Shown piece by piece: positions 9,001-14,321 of a DNA stretch of 33,818 nt (positions within the stretch are counted from its first letter, which is position 1; every line of letters starts with the position of its first letter). The notes under the pieces were generated by a model, which saw nothing but the letters and a program-made list of their open reading frames with translations, was not told the origin of the DNA and ran no database searches. The stretch covers positions 1 to 33,818 of the forward strand of contig JAZDMJ010000028.1 of assembly GCA_043801115.1 (NCBI GenBank), read 5' to 3'. The translations under genes and the position numbers were made by a program. Origin of the DNA: CAZHUN01 sp043801115. Lineage in GTDB: Archaea > Iainarchaeota > Iainarchaeia > Iainarchaeales > UBA10191.

Positions 9001-9191
9001 TCGATTTTGGGCTGTCCTTCTTGTTCTTTGAGGATTTGGTCCCCCCGCGCGAGCGCTTTTTCGACGTCAATGCCTTCTTTGGGCTCTTTTTCCACGCCCA
9101 GCTCTTCAAAAACGTCGGGTTCGGCGGGCTTTTCTTCTTGTTTTTTCAACCGCTCGCGGTTGAACTCTTCCAAATCGTTTTCTTCGGCCAT
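6069..9191 (-). CDS. HerA/VirB4-type ATPase with a long charged N-terminal region
   Basis: The 1040-residue protein has a P-loop, GARGSGKSY, at about 312-320, a Walker B strand 'TWLFIDEAHTL' at about 566-576, and 'QGRRPGLSLVFATQQPSAID' at about 596-615, the signature of the HerA/FtsK superfamily (DUF87 type) with a likely arginine finger. Residues 1-250 are low-complexity, rich in Glu and Lys and probably disordered. The last 350 residues hold a possible winged-helix part and a C-terminal PepSY-like strand set ('RPVYEAELELEGKARTIKIDAVTG'). Such ATPases pump or thread DNA or drive pili and secretion; no NurA nuclease or MRE11/RAD50 gene is nearby, so a repair role is not supported here. First gene of a three-gene unit; a TATA box at 9249-9258 precedes it. 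Confidence 0.85.
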   Translation of the reverse strand: MAEENDLEEFNRERLKKQEEKPAEPDVFEELGVEKEPKEGIDVEKALARGDQILKEQEGQPKIERERSALNPAEAVKRADEILKQKKGKKAKKTKERFPPGFSEKAEVQDLGDKKRVKYAETEIVRPKKSYKLPELSSSENAEKGGDSDTEIAVPKDLKRFTVKVEGEKETQEESDIYRPKDWREKKAAEREPLPENIIVAKEDGEEKEEGTREEDLVEEEVEDEEFDPEEVKNTMLKKARTESVHLREKSSVPLKFLEDGKGNVFIGRKKSVQQQYGNQGGLFLGRVAESELNEKNVYLDSLNPHVVFVCGARGSGKSYVLGVIAEELALNNKQVGSIVIDPIGVFWSMKHPNREEKELESLASWGLMPNGLDNLKVFIPQGVAKEVPPNTYDATFSMQPSLLTAEDWCLTFGIDRFSPTGLLLGKVLKKVEKGFQTVEGNVFKGKEKKYSLDDLVHCLEKDAELNSREKGYKQDSIRALVSRFEAAKSWGIFDEKGTPLAELSREGQLTVMDTSFLEDSVTALVIGVLARRLLAARKISTRKEASKKFKEADMDELLELEVPPTWLFIDEAHTLIPAGNTRTPASSALIEYVKQGRRPGLSLVFATQQPSAIDTKVLSQLDVILSHKLVFDDDIKAVFKRTPTIIPLKYKRPMFLKTLPVGVALSGDRSEESSRAFVMRIRPRMSQHEGRDATTTENIELLEQGQIDKLAFDMANAKLRREGQLELHELEALVDTLNSKYQGKTKSGKILESLVKAGAKYDESAKLLTLKDVIPQKEMKSIAEVVEESAESMEEVPLQKGEQTELIALAPLVGDGTARKIANALRHKKMLGLFGREENLKNVELKYRTLWKVQFNEFNHKNEFAQNECYIDSVSGEFLHLEENGFSESKGLNLLYDLNEDELKVVKDILKEGKLKAEDEQKGAKIAQRLTEKGILKAEEKNGIRRFLLAEQFELPPSPRHPKLASLSQKGKFVNVSAAGLERENISKGKAVEMLQKLWPNVVIKKVDTVHRPVYEAELELEGKARTIKIDAVTGKELR

Positions 9192-9248
9192 GCTCTACCT
9201 TTTACAATTTCCAGGCTTATTAAGGTTTGCAAGTGTAAAGCCCGAATC

Positions 9249-9258
9249 CTTTAAATAG
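9249..9258. promoter_or_regulatory. Possible bidirectional TATA box
   Basis: CTTTAAATAG reads as a TATA box in both directions. On minus it would start the ATPase transcript near 9225; on plus, a transcript near 9280 covering the hairpin region at 9280-9360. Confidence 0.4.
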
Positions 9259-9279
9259 ATTTTACACCCCCATTACAGC

Positions 9280-9360
9280 ATGAACGCCCGAAGTGAGTAT
9301 CTTTGGCTCGGCTGTTTCGGTCAGCCGGCACCCGCGTACGACTTCGCTCTTGCTCAGTCC
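9280..9360 (+). ncRNA. Possible structured small RNA
   Basis: About 25 bases after a TATA box, CGAAGT (9289-9294) pairs with ACTTCG (9341-9346) around the hairpin CGGCTG (9309-9314)/CAGCCG (9322-9327). The two-storey hairpin with an internal loop is reminiscent of H/ACA guides, but I see no certain kink-turn or ACA box. The rest of 9192-9463 has no gene I can support. Confidence 0.3.
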
Positions 9361-9371
9361 TACTTCTAAAC

Positions 9372-9380
9372 CTTTAATAG
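9372..9380 (+). promoter_or_regulatory. TATA box of tRNA-Trp
   Basis: CTTTAATAG lies about 85 bases before the tRNA, implying a leader of about 60 bases. That leader holds two hairpins: 9412-9434 (10 bp, GAA loop) and 9446-9460. Confidence 0.4.
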
Positions 9381-9463
9381 CTTTCACCGTCTTTCTATTG
9401 CATTCAGTGTTGCATAACGGCGAAGCCGTTATGCGAGTCAGCGCTGGCCGATGTTCGGCCAAG

Positions 9464-9600
9464 GGGGACATAGCGTAACCTGGTAGCGCACTTGGCTCCA
9501 GCGGCCTTTTTGGCTTTCGCCAAAAAGCCCGGGAAAAAGTTCCTTGGGAAAAAAAGCCGGATGCGACCAAGAAGCCGGGGTTCAAATCCCCGTGTCCCCA
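9464..9600 (+). tRNA. tRNA-Trp(CCA) with a 64-nt intron
   Basis: Acceptor GGGGACA (9464-9470) pairs with TGTCCCC (9593-9599), discriminator A9600. The anticodon stem CTTGG (9491-9495) pairs with CCAAG (9567-9571); T33 is 9497 and the anticodon CCA is 9498-9500. The intron after base 37 is 9502-9565. It contains a 10-bp hairpin (GGCCTTTTTGG/CCAAAAAGCC) nearly the same as that in the tRNA-Ala intron at 12328-12372. I see no box C or D, so it does not look like the guide-RNA intron known in some archaeal tRNA-Trp genes. Confidence 0.88.
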
Positions 9601-9619
9601 TTTCAAAAAGGTCGAAAAA

Positions 9620-10186
9620 ATGAGCGAAAATTTGATCGAGTTTTTCCACTTAGCGGGAAAGTTGAAAGAAACCAAGCGGACGGGCTGGGTGTTGAGCGGA
9701 GTTTCAGAGCCCGAAAGCGTTTCCGACCACTCGTTTCGAATGGCCGTCATGGCCATGGTGCTCGCTCCGCGCTTCAAACTCGACGAATTGAAATTGTTGA
9801 AAATGGTGCTCGTGCACGACCTGGCCGAAGGAATTACGGGAGACATTGTTTCAGAGCGAAACAGCGCGCACCGGCAAATGGATTGGAGCCAGAAAATCGA
9901 GCTCGAGGAAAAAGCATTGAACAAAGTCGCGAACGAGCTCGGCCCCGCGCAAGCAAAAGAAATCGTTTCCTTGTGGAAAGAGTACGAAGAAGGAAAGTCA
10001 AAAGAGGCCAAGTTCGCCAAAGACCTCGACCAGCTCGAAAAAGCGTTCCAAGCTTCAGAGTACGAAAAAGCCAAAAACCATTCCAAAAGCTTGGACGAAT
10101 TCTACACCAACACCGAAAACAAATTTTCCAACGCCGAAATCAAAAAATTATTCCAAAAACTGCTCGACGAAAAAAGCCGCAAGTAA
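9620..10186 (+). CDS. HD-domain phosphohydrolase, YfbR/HDDC2-like
   Basis: The 188-residue protein shows the metal-binding HD pattern: 'VSDHSFRMA' (about residue 37), 'VLVHDLAEGITGDI' (HD about 70-71) and 'KDLDQLEKAF' (late Asp). The family includes 5'-deoxynucleotidases (YfbR) and HDDC2, and its length matches. It would remove phosphate from (deoxy)nucleoside monophosphates; the exact substrate cannot be read here. The ATG lies only 19 bases after the 3' end of tRNA-Trp, with no TATA box between, so it is probably transcribed with the tRNA and freed by tRNA 3' processing. Confidence 0.8.
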   Translation: MSENLIEFFHLAGKLKETKRTGWVLSGVSEPESVSDHSFRMAVMAMVLAPRFKLDELKLLKMVLVHDLAEGITGDIVSERNSAHRQMDWSQKIELEEKALNKVANELGPAQAKEIVSLWKEYEEGKSKEAKFAKDLDQLEKAFQASEYEKAKNHSKSLDEFYTNTENKFSNAEIKKLFQKLLDEKSRK

Positions 10187-10220
10187 TTTCGTCCCTTCCA
10201 GCGCGTGACGTTTAGCTTTT

Positions 10221-10490
10221 TTATTTGAAAGACTTGTACCATCTTTCGTATTCTTTGTGGTTTTTGAAACAGTGCAGAATATAGCAGTCGTCGTTTTCGA
10301 AATTGTAAACCATTCTGGCTTGGCGGGTTACTTCTTCGACGTTGAACGGGAGTCCGAACTTCAAATGTCTTTTGGGGGGCAGGGAAGCGATTTTTTCCGC
10401 ATGCTTTACAAAGAGTCTTCGCAGGCTTTGCTCCGCGTCGTCCAATTCTTCTTCCGCTTTTTCCGAAAAAACAATCCGCATTCGATTCAC
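10221..10490 (-). CDS. RelE/ParE-like toxin
   Basis: The 89-residue basic protein has the ParE/RelE layout of two N-terminal helices ('AEEELDDAEQSLRRLFVKHAEKIASLP') and a beta sheet ending in 'DDCYILHCFKNHKEYERWYK'. The GTG start overlaps the antitoxin stop as GTGA; an ATG lies three codons in. RelE-type toxins cut ribosome-bound mRNA. The C-terminal NHKEYE.WYK motif is shared with the toxin at 21425-21688, so the two modules are homologous. Function is inferred from fold-like pattern and pairing with a ribbon-helix-helix gene. Confidence 0.7.
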   Translation of the reverse strand: MNRMRIVFSEKAEEELDDAEQSLRRLFVKHAEKIASLPPKRHLKFGLPFNVEEVTRQARMVYNFENDDCYILHCFKNHKEYERWYKSFK

Positions 10491-10723
10491 AACTTGAATT
10501 TTTTCTTGACGCTGGCGAGTTCTTTGGTTTTGATTTTTCCTTCCTGAATTTCCTGCATTTCCAATTCGATGCCCTTGTTGACGAGCACAACTTCTTCTTC
10601 TTCAAGCATTCTTTCATAGGCAAGCAACGCTTGTCGAATGACTTCCGTCTGGTTGCCCGCATAGCCTTTTTCAATCGCGCTTTTCACGATCGCCTCGTAC
10701 GGCACTCCCAAATTCGCATTCAT
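10487..10723 (-). CDS. Ribbon-helix-helix-like antitoxin
   Basis: The 78-residue protein begins with a strand and helix pair ('IVKSAIEKGYAGNQTEVIRQALLAYE') of the ribbon-helix-helix type and ends with a charged helix that would hold the toxin. It precedes and overlaps the RelE-like gene. Such antitoxins repress their own promoter; the TATA box at 10756-10764 lies about 35 bases upstream. It aligns by eye with the antitoxin at 21695-21928 ('IVETMVEEGYANSQSEAIRLAI'). Confidence 0.7.
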   Translation of the reverse strand: MNANLGVPYEAIVKSAIEKGYAGNQTEVIRQALLAYERMLEEEEVVLVNKGIELEMQEIQEGKIKTKELASVKKKFKL

Positions 10724-10755
10724 GTCATTTCACCAACCAAACAATGCGCAATAAA

Positions 10756-10764
10756 CTATATAAA
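10756..10764. promoter_or_regulatory. TATA box between antitoxin and tRNA fragment
   Basis: CTATATAAA reads in either direction. It suits the antitoxin on minus; on plus it would start a short transcript near 10785 that includes the orphan tRNA 3' fragment. Confidence 0.4.
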
Positions 10765-10800
10765 CAATGCACATTCAATGTTCACTCAATAGGCACAATT

Positions 10801-10825
10801 CGGGGTTCAAATCCCCGCAACCCCA
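10801..10825 (+). tRNA. Orphan tRNA 3' fragment: T-arm, 3' acceptor strand and discriminator
   Basis: CGGGG-TTCAAAT-CCCCG is a perfect T-arm identical in loop to the other tRNAs here. It is followed by CAACCCC and A, a 3' acceptor strand and discriminator. No D-arm, anticodon arm or GGGGTTG 5' strand precedes it. It is either a split-tRNA 3' half or a remnant left by integration at a tRNA. The fragment ends three bases before the stop of the converging AlkD-like gene. Confidence 0.55.
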
Positions 10826-10827
10826 AA

Positions 10828-11505
10828 CTATTTTTTCAGCTTTTTTTGAACGGCAGAACTTTGCAATTCTCTCAGCGCGTCCTTCGCAATCCATTGCGCG
10901 CTTTTCGATTTCTGTTTCAACACGCGCTTCGCGCGCGCAATCGCTTTTTTATTCAAATTTTTATTCCGCTTTCCAATCTGCCGCAGCGCCCAGTTCACGG
11001 CCTTTTTGACAAAATTGCGCTCGTCCCCGCTTTCCGCTTCAATGCGCTTCCAGCACTTTTCAAACTTTGCATTTTTTGCCTGCTTGTCGTGCACGGCCAG
11101 GCACGCCATCATTGCAAACCCTGCGCGTTTGACGAATTCTTCCTCGCGAAAGCTCCACTCGAACGCTTTCTCCCATGCGGACGGGGTTTTATCAAACAGC
11201 GAACTGCACACTTGGTCGCACACGTCCCACGAGTCGAACTCCGAAACCCATTCTTCCAGCTGCTTTTCCGAAACCCGCGCGGGTTCATCAATAAAAGCCG
11301 CGAGAATTTTCGCTTCGTGAATGCCCGAGTCCCACAACTCCAACGCAAGTTCGTGGTTTTTTTCGATTTTTTTCGCCGTGCTCCGCAAAAATGGAATGGA
11401 AATGCCGAGCATTTTTCTGCCCGAAATTCCAAAGCGCTGCATTCCCACCACGTTGCGCGGGTTTGCGCGGGAATTCAGTTTCGAAAGAATTTGTTCCGCG
11501 TTCAT
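10828..11505 (-). CDS. DNA alkylation repair protein, AlkD-like HEAT repeat
   Basis: The 225-residue protein is all-helical and carries the family pattern 'GVPMPxLRxxAK' as 'GISIPFLRSTAKKI', 'ELWDSGIHEAKILAAFID', 'VSEFDSWDVCDQVCSSLF' and 'FVKKAVNWALRQIGKRN'. AlkD-type enzymes remove bulky or positively charged alkyl bases by wrapping DNA in HEAT-like repeats; the conserved Trp and Asp of 'SWDVCD' are present. The ATG overlaps the stop of the upstream phosphatase gene (ATGA), so both are translated from one mRNA. Confidence 0.85.
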   Translation of the reverse strand: MNAEQILSKLNSRANPRNVVGMQRFGISGRKMLGISIPFLRSTAKKIEKNHELALELWDSGIHEAKILAAFIDEPARVSEKQLEEWVSEFDSWDVCDQVCSSLFDKTPSAWEKAFEWSFREEEFVKRAGFAMMACLAVHDKQAKNAKFEKCWKRIEAESGDERNFVKKAVNWALRQIGKRNKNLNKKAIARAKRVLKQKSKSAQWIAKDALRELQSSAVQKKLKK

Positions 11506-12287
11506 TTGGGCCCTTTCATGTATTTTTGAACCATTTTCACCAATTCGTCGTGCACTTTTCCGTTCGAAGCAATGGCTCCCCGAAGGTCGCGGTCATATCT
11601 TTGTTCGTTTCCGAACAAATCCGTCATTTTTCCGCCCGCTTCTTCTACAATAACCTTTAATGCCGCCATGTCCCACGGTCGTATGCCTTGAAACAAGTTT
11701 CCGGCAAATTCCCCGCTTGAAACCAGCATTCCCATATAGGTGACCGAGCCCAAATCGAGCACGCTTGCGCCTTCTTCCAGCAATGGAAATGTAAGCGCTT
11801 CCAAGTCGTACGTTTTCCCCTTCCAACGTCCGCATCCAATCACTGCATTCGACAAAGAGGTCTGTTCGGAGACGTGCAATTTTTTTCCGTTCAAAAAAGC
11901 GCCTTTTCCCTTTTCGGCCGAAAACATTCTCTCCAAAAAAGGGTCGGCAACGACGCCCAAAATGCTTTCTCCATTCCGAACAAGTGCGAGCGAGAAAACA
12001 CAAGTTGGAACTGCATGCGAAAACGCAATTGTCCCGTCCACTGGATCGCACACCCAAACATATTCGCTTTTCCCGTCAAACGCGCTTTCTTCTTCGGAAA
12101 GAATTCCGTGTTCGGGAAACTGCTTTTGAACGGCTTCGATGACCATTTGGTTGATTTTCAAATCAGTTTCGGTTACGGGAGAATGGTCGCTCTTCCACTC
12201 TTTCTTCATTCCCACCGAAAAGTTTTCGCGAATGATTTTTCCCGCCTTTTCCGCCAAGTCGAGCGCGAATGCTTTGTACTCGGTCAT
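11502..12287 (-). CDS. Inositol-monophosphatase-family phosphatase
   Basis: The 261-residue protein has the three metal sites of the IMPase/FBPase fold: 'ILSEEES' (Glu about residue 71), 'VWVCDPVDGTIAFSH' (DPVDGT, about 87-92) and 'IRPWDMAALKVIVEEAGG' (WDMAA). Archaeal members act as bifunctional inositol monophosphatase and fructose-1,6-bisphosphatase; some relatives dephosphorylate histidinol phosphate or PAP. The sequence does not decide the substrate. It lies just downstream of tRNA-Ala (5 bases after it on minus), possibly on the same transcript, and overlaps the AlkD-like gene. Confidence 0.85.
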   Translation of the reverse strand: MTEYKAFALDLAEKAGKIIRENFSVGMKKEWKSDHSPVTETDLKINQMVIEAVQKQFPEHGILSEEESAFDGKSEYVWVCDPVDGTIAFSHAVPTCVFSLALVRNGESILGVVADPFLERMFSAEKGKGAFLNGKKLHVSEQTSLSNAVIGCGRWKGKTYDLEALTFPLLEEGASVLDLGSVTYMGMLVSSGEFAGNLFQGIRPWDMAALKVIVEEAGGKMTDLFGNEQRYDRDLRGAIASNGKVHDELVKMVQKYMKGPK

Positions 12288-12292
12288 GAAAG

Positions 12293-12408
12293 TGGACCTG
12301 CCGGGAATTGAACCCGGATTTCGTCCTTTTTCGAGCTTTTTTTCCCAGGCTTTTTGCGGGGCAAAAAGGCCGTGCGAAGGACGTATCCTGCCGTTAGACT
12401 ACAGGCCC
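12293..12408 (-). tRNA. tRNA-Ala(CGC) with a 45-nt intron
   Basis: On minus, acceptor GGGCCTG pairs with CAGGTCC, giving the G3:U70 wobble that marks tRNA-Ala, and the discriminator is A. The anticodon stem CGTCC (12383-12379) pairs with GGACG (12326-12322). The loop TTCGCA gives anticodon CGC. The intron (12372-12328) contains GGCCTTTTTG/CAAAAAGCC, the same hairpin as in the tRNA-Trp intron. The 23 bases before the 5' end are almost identical to the leader of tRNA-Ser(GGA). A likely TATA box on minus lies near 12500-12510, giving a leader of about 70-100 bases. Confidence 0.87.
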
Positions 12409-12431
12409 GGCCCTTTCGCGAGCCGGCGACG
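12409..12431 (-). repeat. 5' leader segment shared with tRNA-Ser(GGA)
   Basis: These 23 bases, read on minus up to the tRNA 5' end, match 15356-15378 with one difference; the common core is GCCGGCTCGCGAAAGGGCC. It may be a processing or transcription signal, or a trace of gene conversion. Confidence 0.75.
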
Positions 12432-12472
12432 CGTACCATCTTCGCCTGTTGGCTCGATGATACTTGCTTCGC
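12426..12472 (+). repeat. Hairpin element, short form, in the tRNA-Ala leader
   Basis: It is near-identical to 3959-4005: GCGACGC, then ACCATCTTCGCCTG, GGCTCGAT and TTGCTTCGC. The outer stem GTACCATC/GATGATAC has one mismatch around a GCC-TGTT-GGC hairpin. Relative to the tRNA it is antisense, unlike the other copies. The rest of 12473-12599 is AT-rich promoter and terminator-like sequence without a gene. Confidence 0.7.
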
Positions 12473-12599
12473 TGTGCAGAGAATGGTTCTGGAAACTCTT
12501 TTTAATGAAAAGCCTTGCAAAGAGAGCCTTTCGGCTGGGCGTTTTTCAAAAATAAAAAAATTCGATTCAACTAATCGTTCGATTTTTGCTTCCAAAAAA

Positions 12600-12755
12600 C
12601 TAGTAACCGCTTCTGGGTTTCTTGTGATTTTGATAGCAGTCGCGGCAATATACCGGACGAGTTCCGTCTGGCTTGAAAGGAACTTCTGTTTCCTTTCCGC
12701 AGTCGGAGCACGTCACTTTGAACATTTCGCGCGGCCCGCCATAATTTCGGTCCAT
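12600..12755 (-). CDS. 51-residue CxxC zinc-ribbon peptide
   Basis: The ATG at 12755 follows GGTG by about 7 bases. The product contains 'MFKVTCSDCGKETEVPFKP' and 'RPVYCRDCYQNHK', two CxxC knuckles 17-18 residues apart. It belongs to the widespread small 'CxxC' zinc-ribbon family with the GPREMF..TCSDCG pattern, common in archaeal and candidate-phylum genomes and thought to bind zinc; its partner is unknown. It is an independent gene between two RNA loci. The family match is strong even though the gene is short. Confidence 0.85.
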   Translation of the reverse strand: MDRNYGGPREMFKVTCSDCGKETEVPFKPDGTRPVYCRDCYQNHKKPRSGY

Positions 12756-12883
12756 TCTTTTTTCACCTTTTTTATATTGAAAGCCGTTCAGGCTTTCGAC
12801 AATATTGCCTGTGCGAGGGTTTAAAACCGCGCGTTTTGGGCCTTTTTTCCCCCTCTGGAAGTTTTATGTAGCGCCCAAGAAAA

Positions 12884-12894
12884 CTATTTAAACC
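12884..12894 (+). promoter_or_regulatory. TATA box of the RNA candidate at 12912-12985
   Basis: CTATTTAAACC is a strong TATA sequence with no open reading frame following in the next 100 bases; it predicts a start near 12912. Confidence 0.5.
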
Positions 12895-12911
12895 GGACGC
12901 ACCACGAAACA

Positions 12912-12985
12912 ATTCAACGGTATTGGGAGTTAGAGAGGTAAGTCATACTGCGCGAAAGCGCATCTCCCTGGCTTACCTTTCTTCA
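12912..12985 (+). ncRNA. Structured small RNA candidate
   Basis: A 13-bp stem joins 12932-12944 to 12970-12982 with two G-U pairs. Inside, TGCGC-GAAA-GCGCA (12949-12962) forms a GNRA-capped helix, leaving an internal loop ATAC/TCTCCCT. GGGAG at 12925-12929, just outside the stem, is complementary to CTCCC at 12964-12968 in that loop, which would make a pseudoknot. A TATA box lies upstream and a T-rich tail follows. No matching family comes to mind. The flanks (12756-12883 and 12986-13039) hold only promoters. Confidence 0.5.
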
Positions 12986-13008
12986 TTCTTGCTTTTTAAA
13001 CGCCAAAC

Positions 13009-13018
13009 CATTATAAAG
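13009..13018 (+). promoter_or_regulatory. TATA box of the 13040 gene
   Basis: CATTATAAAG lies 22-31 bases before the ATG, predicting a leaderless mRNA. Confidence 0.5.
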
Positions 13019-13039
13019 TTCAAAACTCTTTTTTGAAGC

Positions 13040-13345
13040 ATGATTCCCGGAAGAAAGAAAGGAAATACCAAGCGGCTAAAGCCGAAAACGGTTTCTCCCG
13101 TCGAGGAGGGGCGCTTGGCCGATGCGAACAGGATTTTGTCAAGGGTTGGTTTTTCTTCTGTCATATTGGACAAAATTTTGTATGTCAAAGGCGAGAACGG
13201 AAAAGCAAGAAGGGCAACGCCGTTGGAAGAGGCAACCTTGGTGTTGAAGGACGAATATGGACCAGACGGGGTATCCGTAATAGTTCAAGGAATCAAATTT
13301 GTCAAACTGGCTGACGGAAAAGTTCGAAAGGCGTCCAAGCAATAG
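13040..13345 (+). CDS. Basic 101-residue protein of unknown function
   Basis: The protein starts with a Lys/Arg-rich tail (MIPGRKKGNTKRLKPK) and continues with a compact alpha-beta part: 'EEGRLADANRILSRVGFSSVILDKILYVKGENGKARRATPLEEATLVLKDEYG' and two strands at the end. The middle could be a helix-turn-helix-like unit, but I do not recognise the family. A TATA box puts the transcript start at or near the ATG, and a hairpin terminator follows at 13353-13378, so it is a single-gene unit. Confidence 0.65.
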   Translation: MIPGRKKGNTKRLKPKTVSPVEEGRLADANRILSRVGFSSVILDKILYVKGENGKARRATPLEEATLVLKDEYGPDGVSVIVQGIKFVKLADGKVRKASKQ

Positions 13346-13352
13346 ACGGCTT

Positions 13353-13378
13353 GGCGTAAATTTCACGCCTTTTTTTTA
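13353..13378 (+). terminator. Hairpin and oligo-T terminator
   Basis: GGCGT (13353-13357) pairs with ACGCC (13365-13369), followed by nine T. Confidence 0.6.
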
Positions 13379-13415
13379 CTACTTTTAAACCATTGCGTTT
13401 CCTACTCTTTGCAGT

Positions 13416-13625
13416 GCAGGGGTGGCAGAATCTGGCAAATGCGCCCGCCTTGAGGGCCCATTGCGTAGGGCCGATCCGCGCACCATCTTCGGGCCGGTTG
13501 CGTCCGGCTGGAACGCGTGCCATCTTCGATGGCACTTGCTCGATGGTGCATGCTTTCGCAATTACGCACGGTTCAAGAGAGCGGGTTCGCGCAAGCGAGC
13601 AAGGGTTCAAATCCCTTCCCCTGCG
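13416..13625 (+). tRNA. tRNA-Ser(TGA) with a 125-nt intron
   Basis: Acceptor GCAGGGG (13416-13422) pairs with CCCCTGC (13618-13624); discriminator G13625. Anticodon stem CCCGC (13444-13448) pairs with GCGGG (13581-13585), T33 is 13450 and the anticodon TGA is 13451-13453. A long variable arm (TCGC-GCAA-GCGA) confirms class II. The intron 13455-13579 is exactly as long as that of tRNA-Ser(CGA) and homologous to it. It holds the long hairpin element at 13476-13559. A TATA box (ACTTTTAAAC, 13381-13390) lies 26-35 bases upstream. Confidence 0.88.
13476..13559 (+). repeat. Hairpin element, long form, inside the tRNA-Ser(TGA) intron
   Basis: The outer stem GCACCATC/GATGGTGC matches GTATCATC/GATGGTAC in the other intron through paired changes. 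The inner GTGCCATC-TTC-GATGGCAC and the GCCGG..CCGGC hairpins are also kept, which shows selection on RNA structure or on a palindromic DNA element. Confidence 0.75.
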
Positions 13626-13636
13626 ATTCTTCTCCT

Positions 13637-14236
13637 TTAGCGTTTGTTTCCTATTTGCATTCTGCGGTTAAATTTTTGGGGTTGAATATACTGGTTTTTG
13701 GCGATTGTCGCTTTTTTCAGCACGGAATTGTCCGGCGCGGGATAAATTTTTTTGGTTTTAGGAAATTTGAATACTTTTTTGGCGATATCATATTTTCCCC
13801 GCTCCACTCCTTCGATGATGTCGTTGGCGACCAACTCTCGGATGGGAACGTAGATTTGCATGACTCCCTTTTCGATGGGTTCTGGAACTTTTTCGAGCTT
13901 GATGTAGTGTTTTTTGACGTAATTTCTCACGTCTTCCGCGTTTCCGAAATAGACGTGAGAGGATGTCACAAACATGACGTGGTCGGCCAGTTTGTTGGTC
14001 CACTCCCAATGGTCGCCGTTTTGGCTCATTTTGAGGATGATTTTCGGATTCTTTTTCTCTTCGGGGTCGCTCGAAAGCGTGGACTTGACTTCGATGTGTC
14101 GGACTTTTTTTTCTCCCCGGCTATTGGTCCGCTTGACCATGAAGTCCGCGCCGTGGCCGTCCACGTTTCCCATATACTTGGCCCCTTGCAAGAACATTCC
14201 CGCCACGCGTTCTCCTTCTTTTCCGCTGAACTCCAT
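13637..14236 (-). CDS. Probable NO VEIN/DUF3883-like protein with a PD-(D/E)XK-type core
   Basis: The ATG at 14236 is chosen because GGAGG lies 7 bases upstream; the frame is open 14 codons further. The 199-residue product has 'SGKEGERVAGMFL' followed by 'GNVDGHGADFMVKR' and 'KKVRHIEVKST', the G..AD...(x)..IEVKST pattern of the DUF3883/NO VEIN C-terminal domain and of PD-(D/E)XK nucleases (Asp, then Glu-Val-Lys). The second half ('HWEWTNKLADHVMFVT') fits the same family. It may be a nuclease-like or DNA-modification-linked protein. No methylase or helicase gene is beside it, so a restriction role is not supported by context. Confidence 0.6.
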   Translation of the reverse strand: MEFSGKEGERVAGMFLQGAKYMGNVDGHGADFMVKRTNSRGEKKVRHIEVKSTLSSDPEEKKNPKIILKMSQNGDHWEWTNKLADHVMFVTSSHVYFGNAEDVRNYVKKHYIKLEKVPEPIEKGVMQIYVPIRELVANDIIEGVERGKYDIAKKVFKFPKTKKIYPAPDNSVLKKATIAKNQYIQPQKFNRRMQIGNKR

Positions 14237-14321
14237 GGCCTGCCTCCTTCGACGACGGTTCAAATATTTTCGAAGCATTCTCTATTCCCACGCTTTTCAA
14301 ACATAAAATTGTTTTGCGCTT

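Noticed and set aside
9502..9565. Box C/D guide RNA in the tRNA-Trp intron
   Set aside because: No RTGATGA or CTGA boxes are visible in the 64-nt intron.
9262..10086. 274-codon minus frame across tRNA-Trp and the HD gene
   Set aside because: It would read through a tRNA gene and a well-supported HD-domain gene.
3791..13559. CRISPR array from the repeated hairpin units
   Set aside because: Only four dispersed copies of unequal length, tied to tRNA genes, without regular spacers or cas genes.
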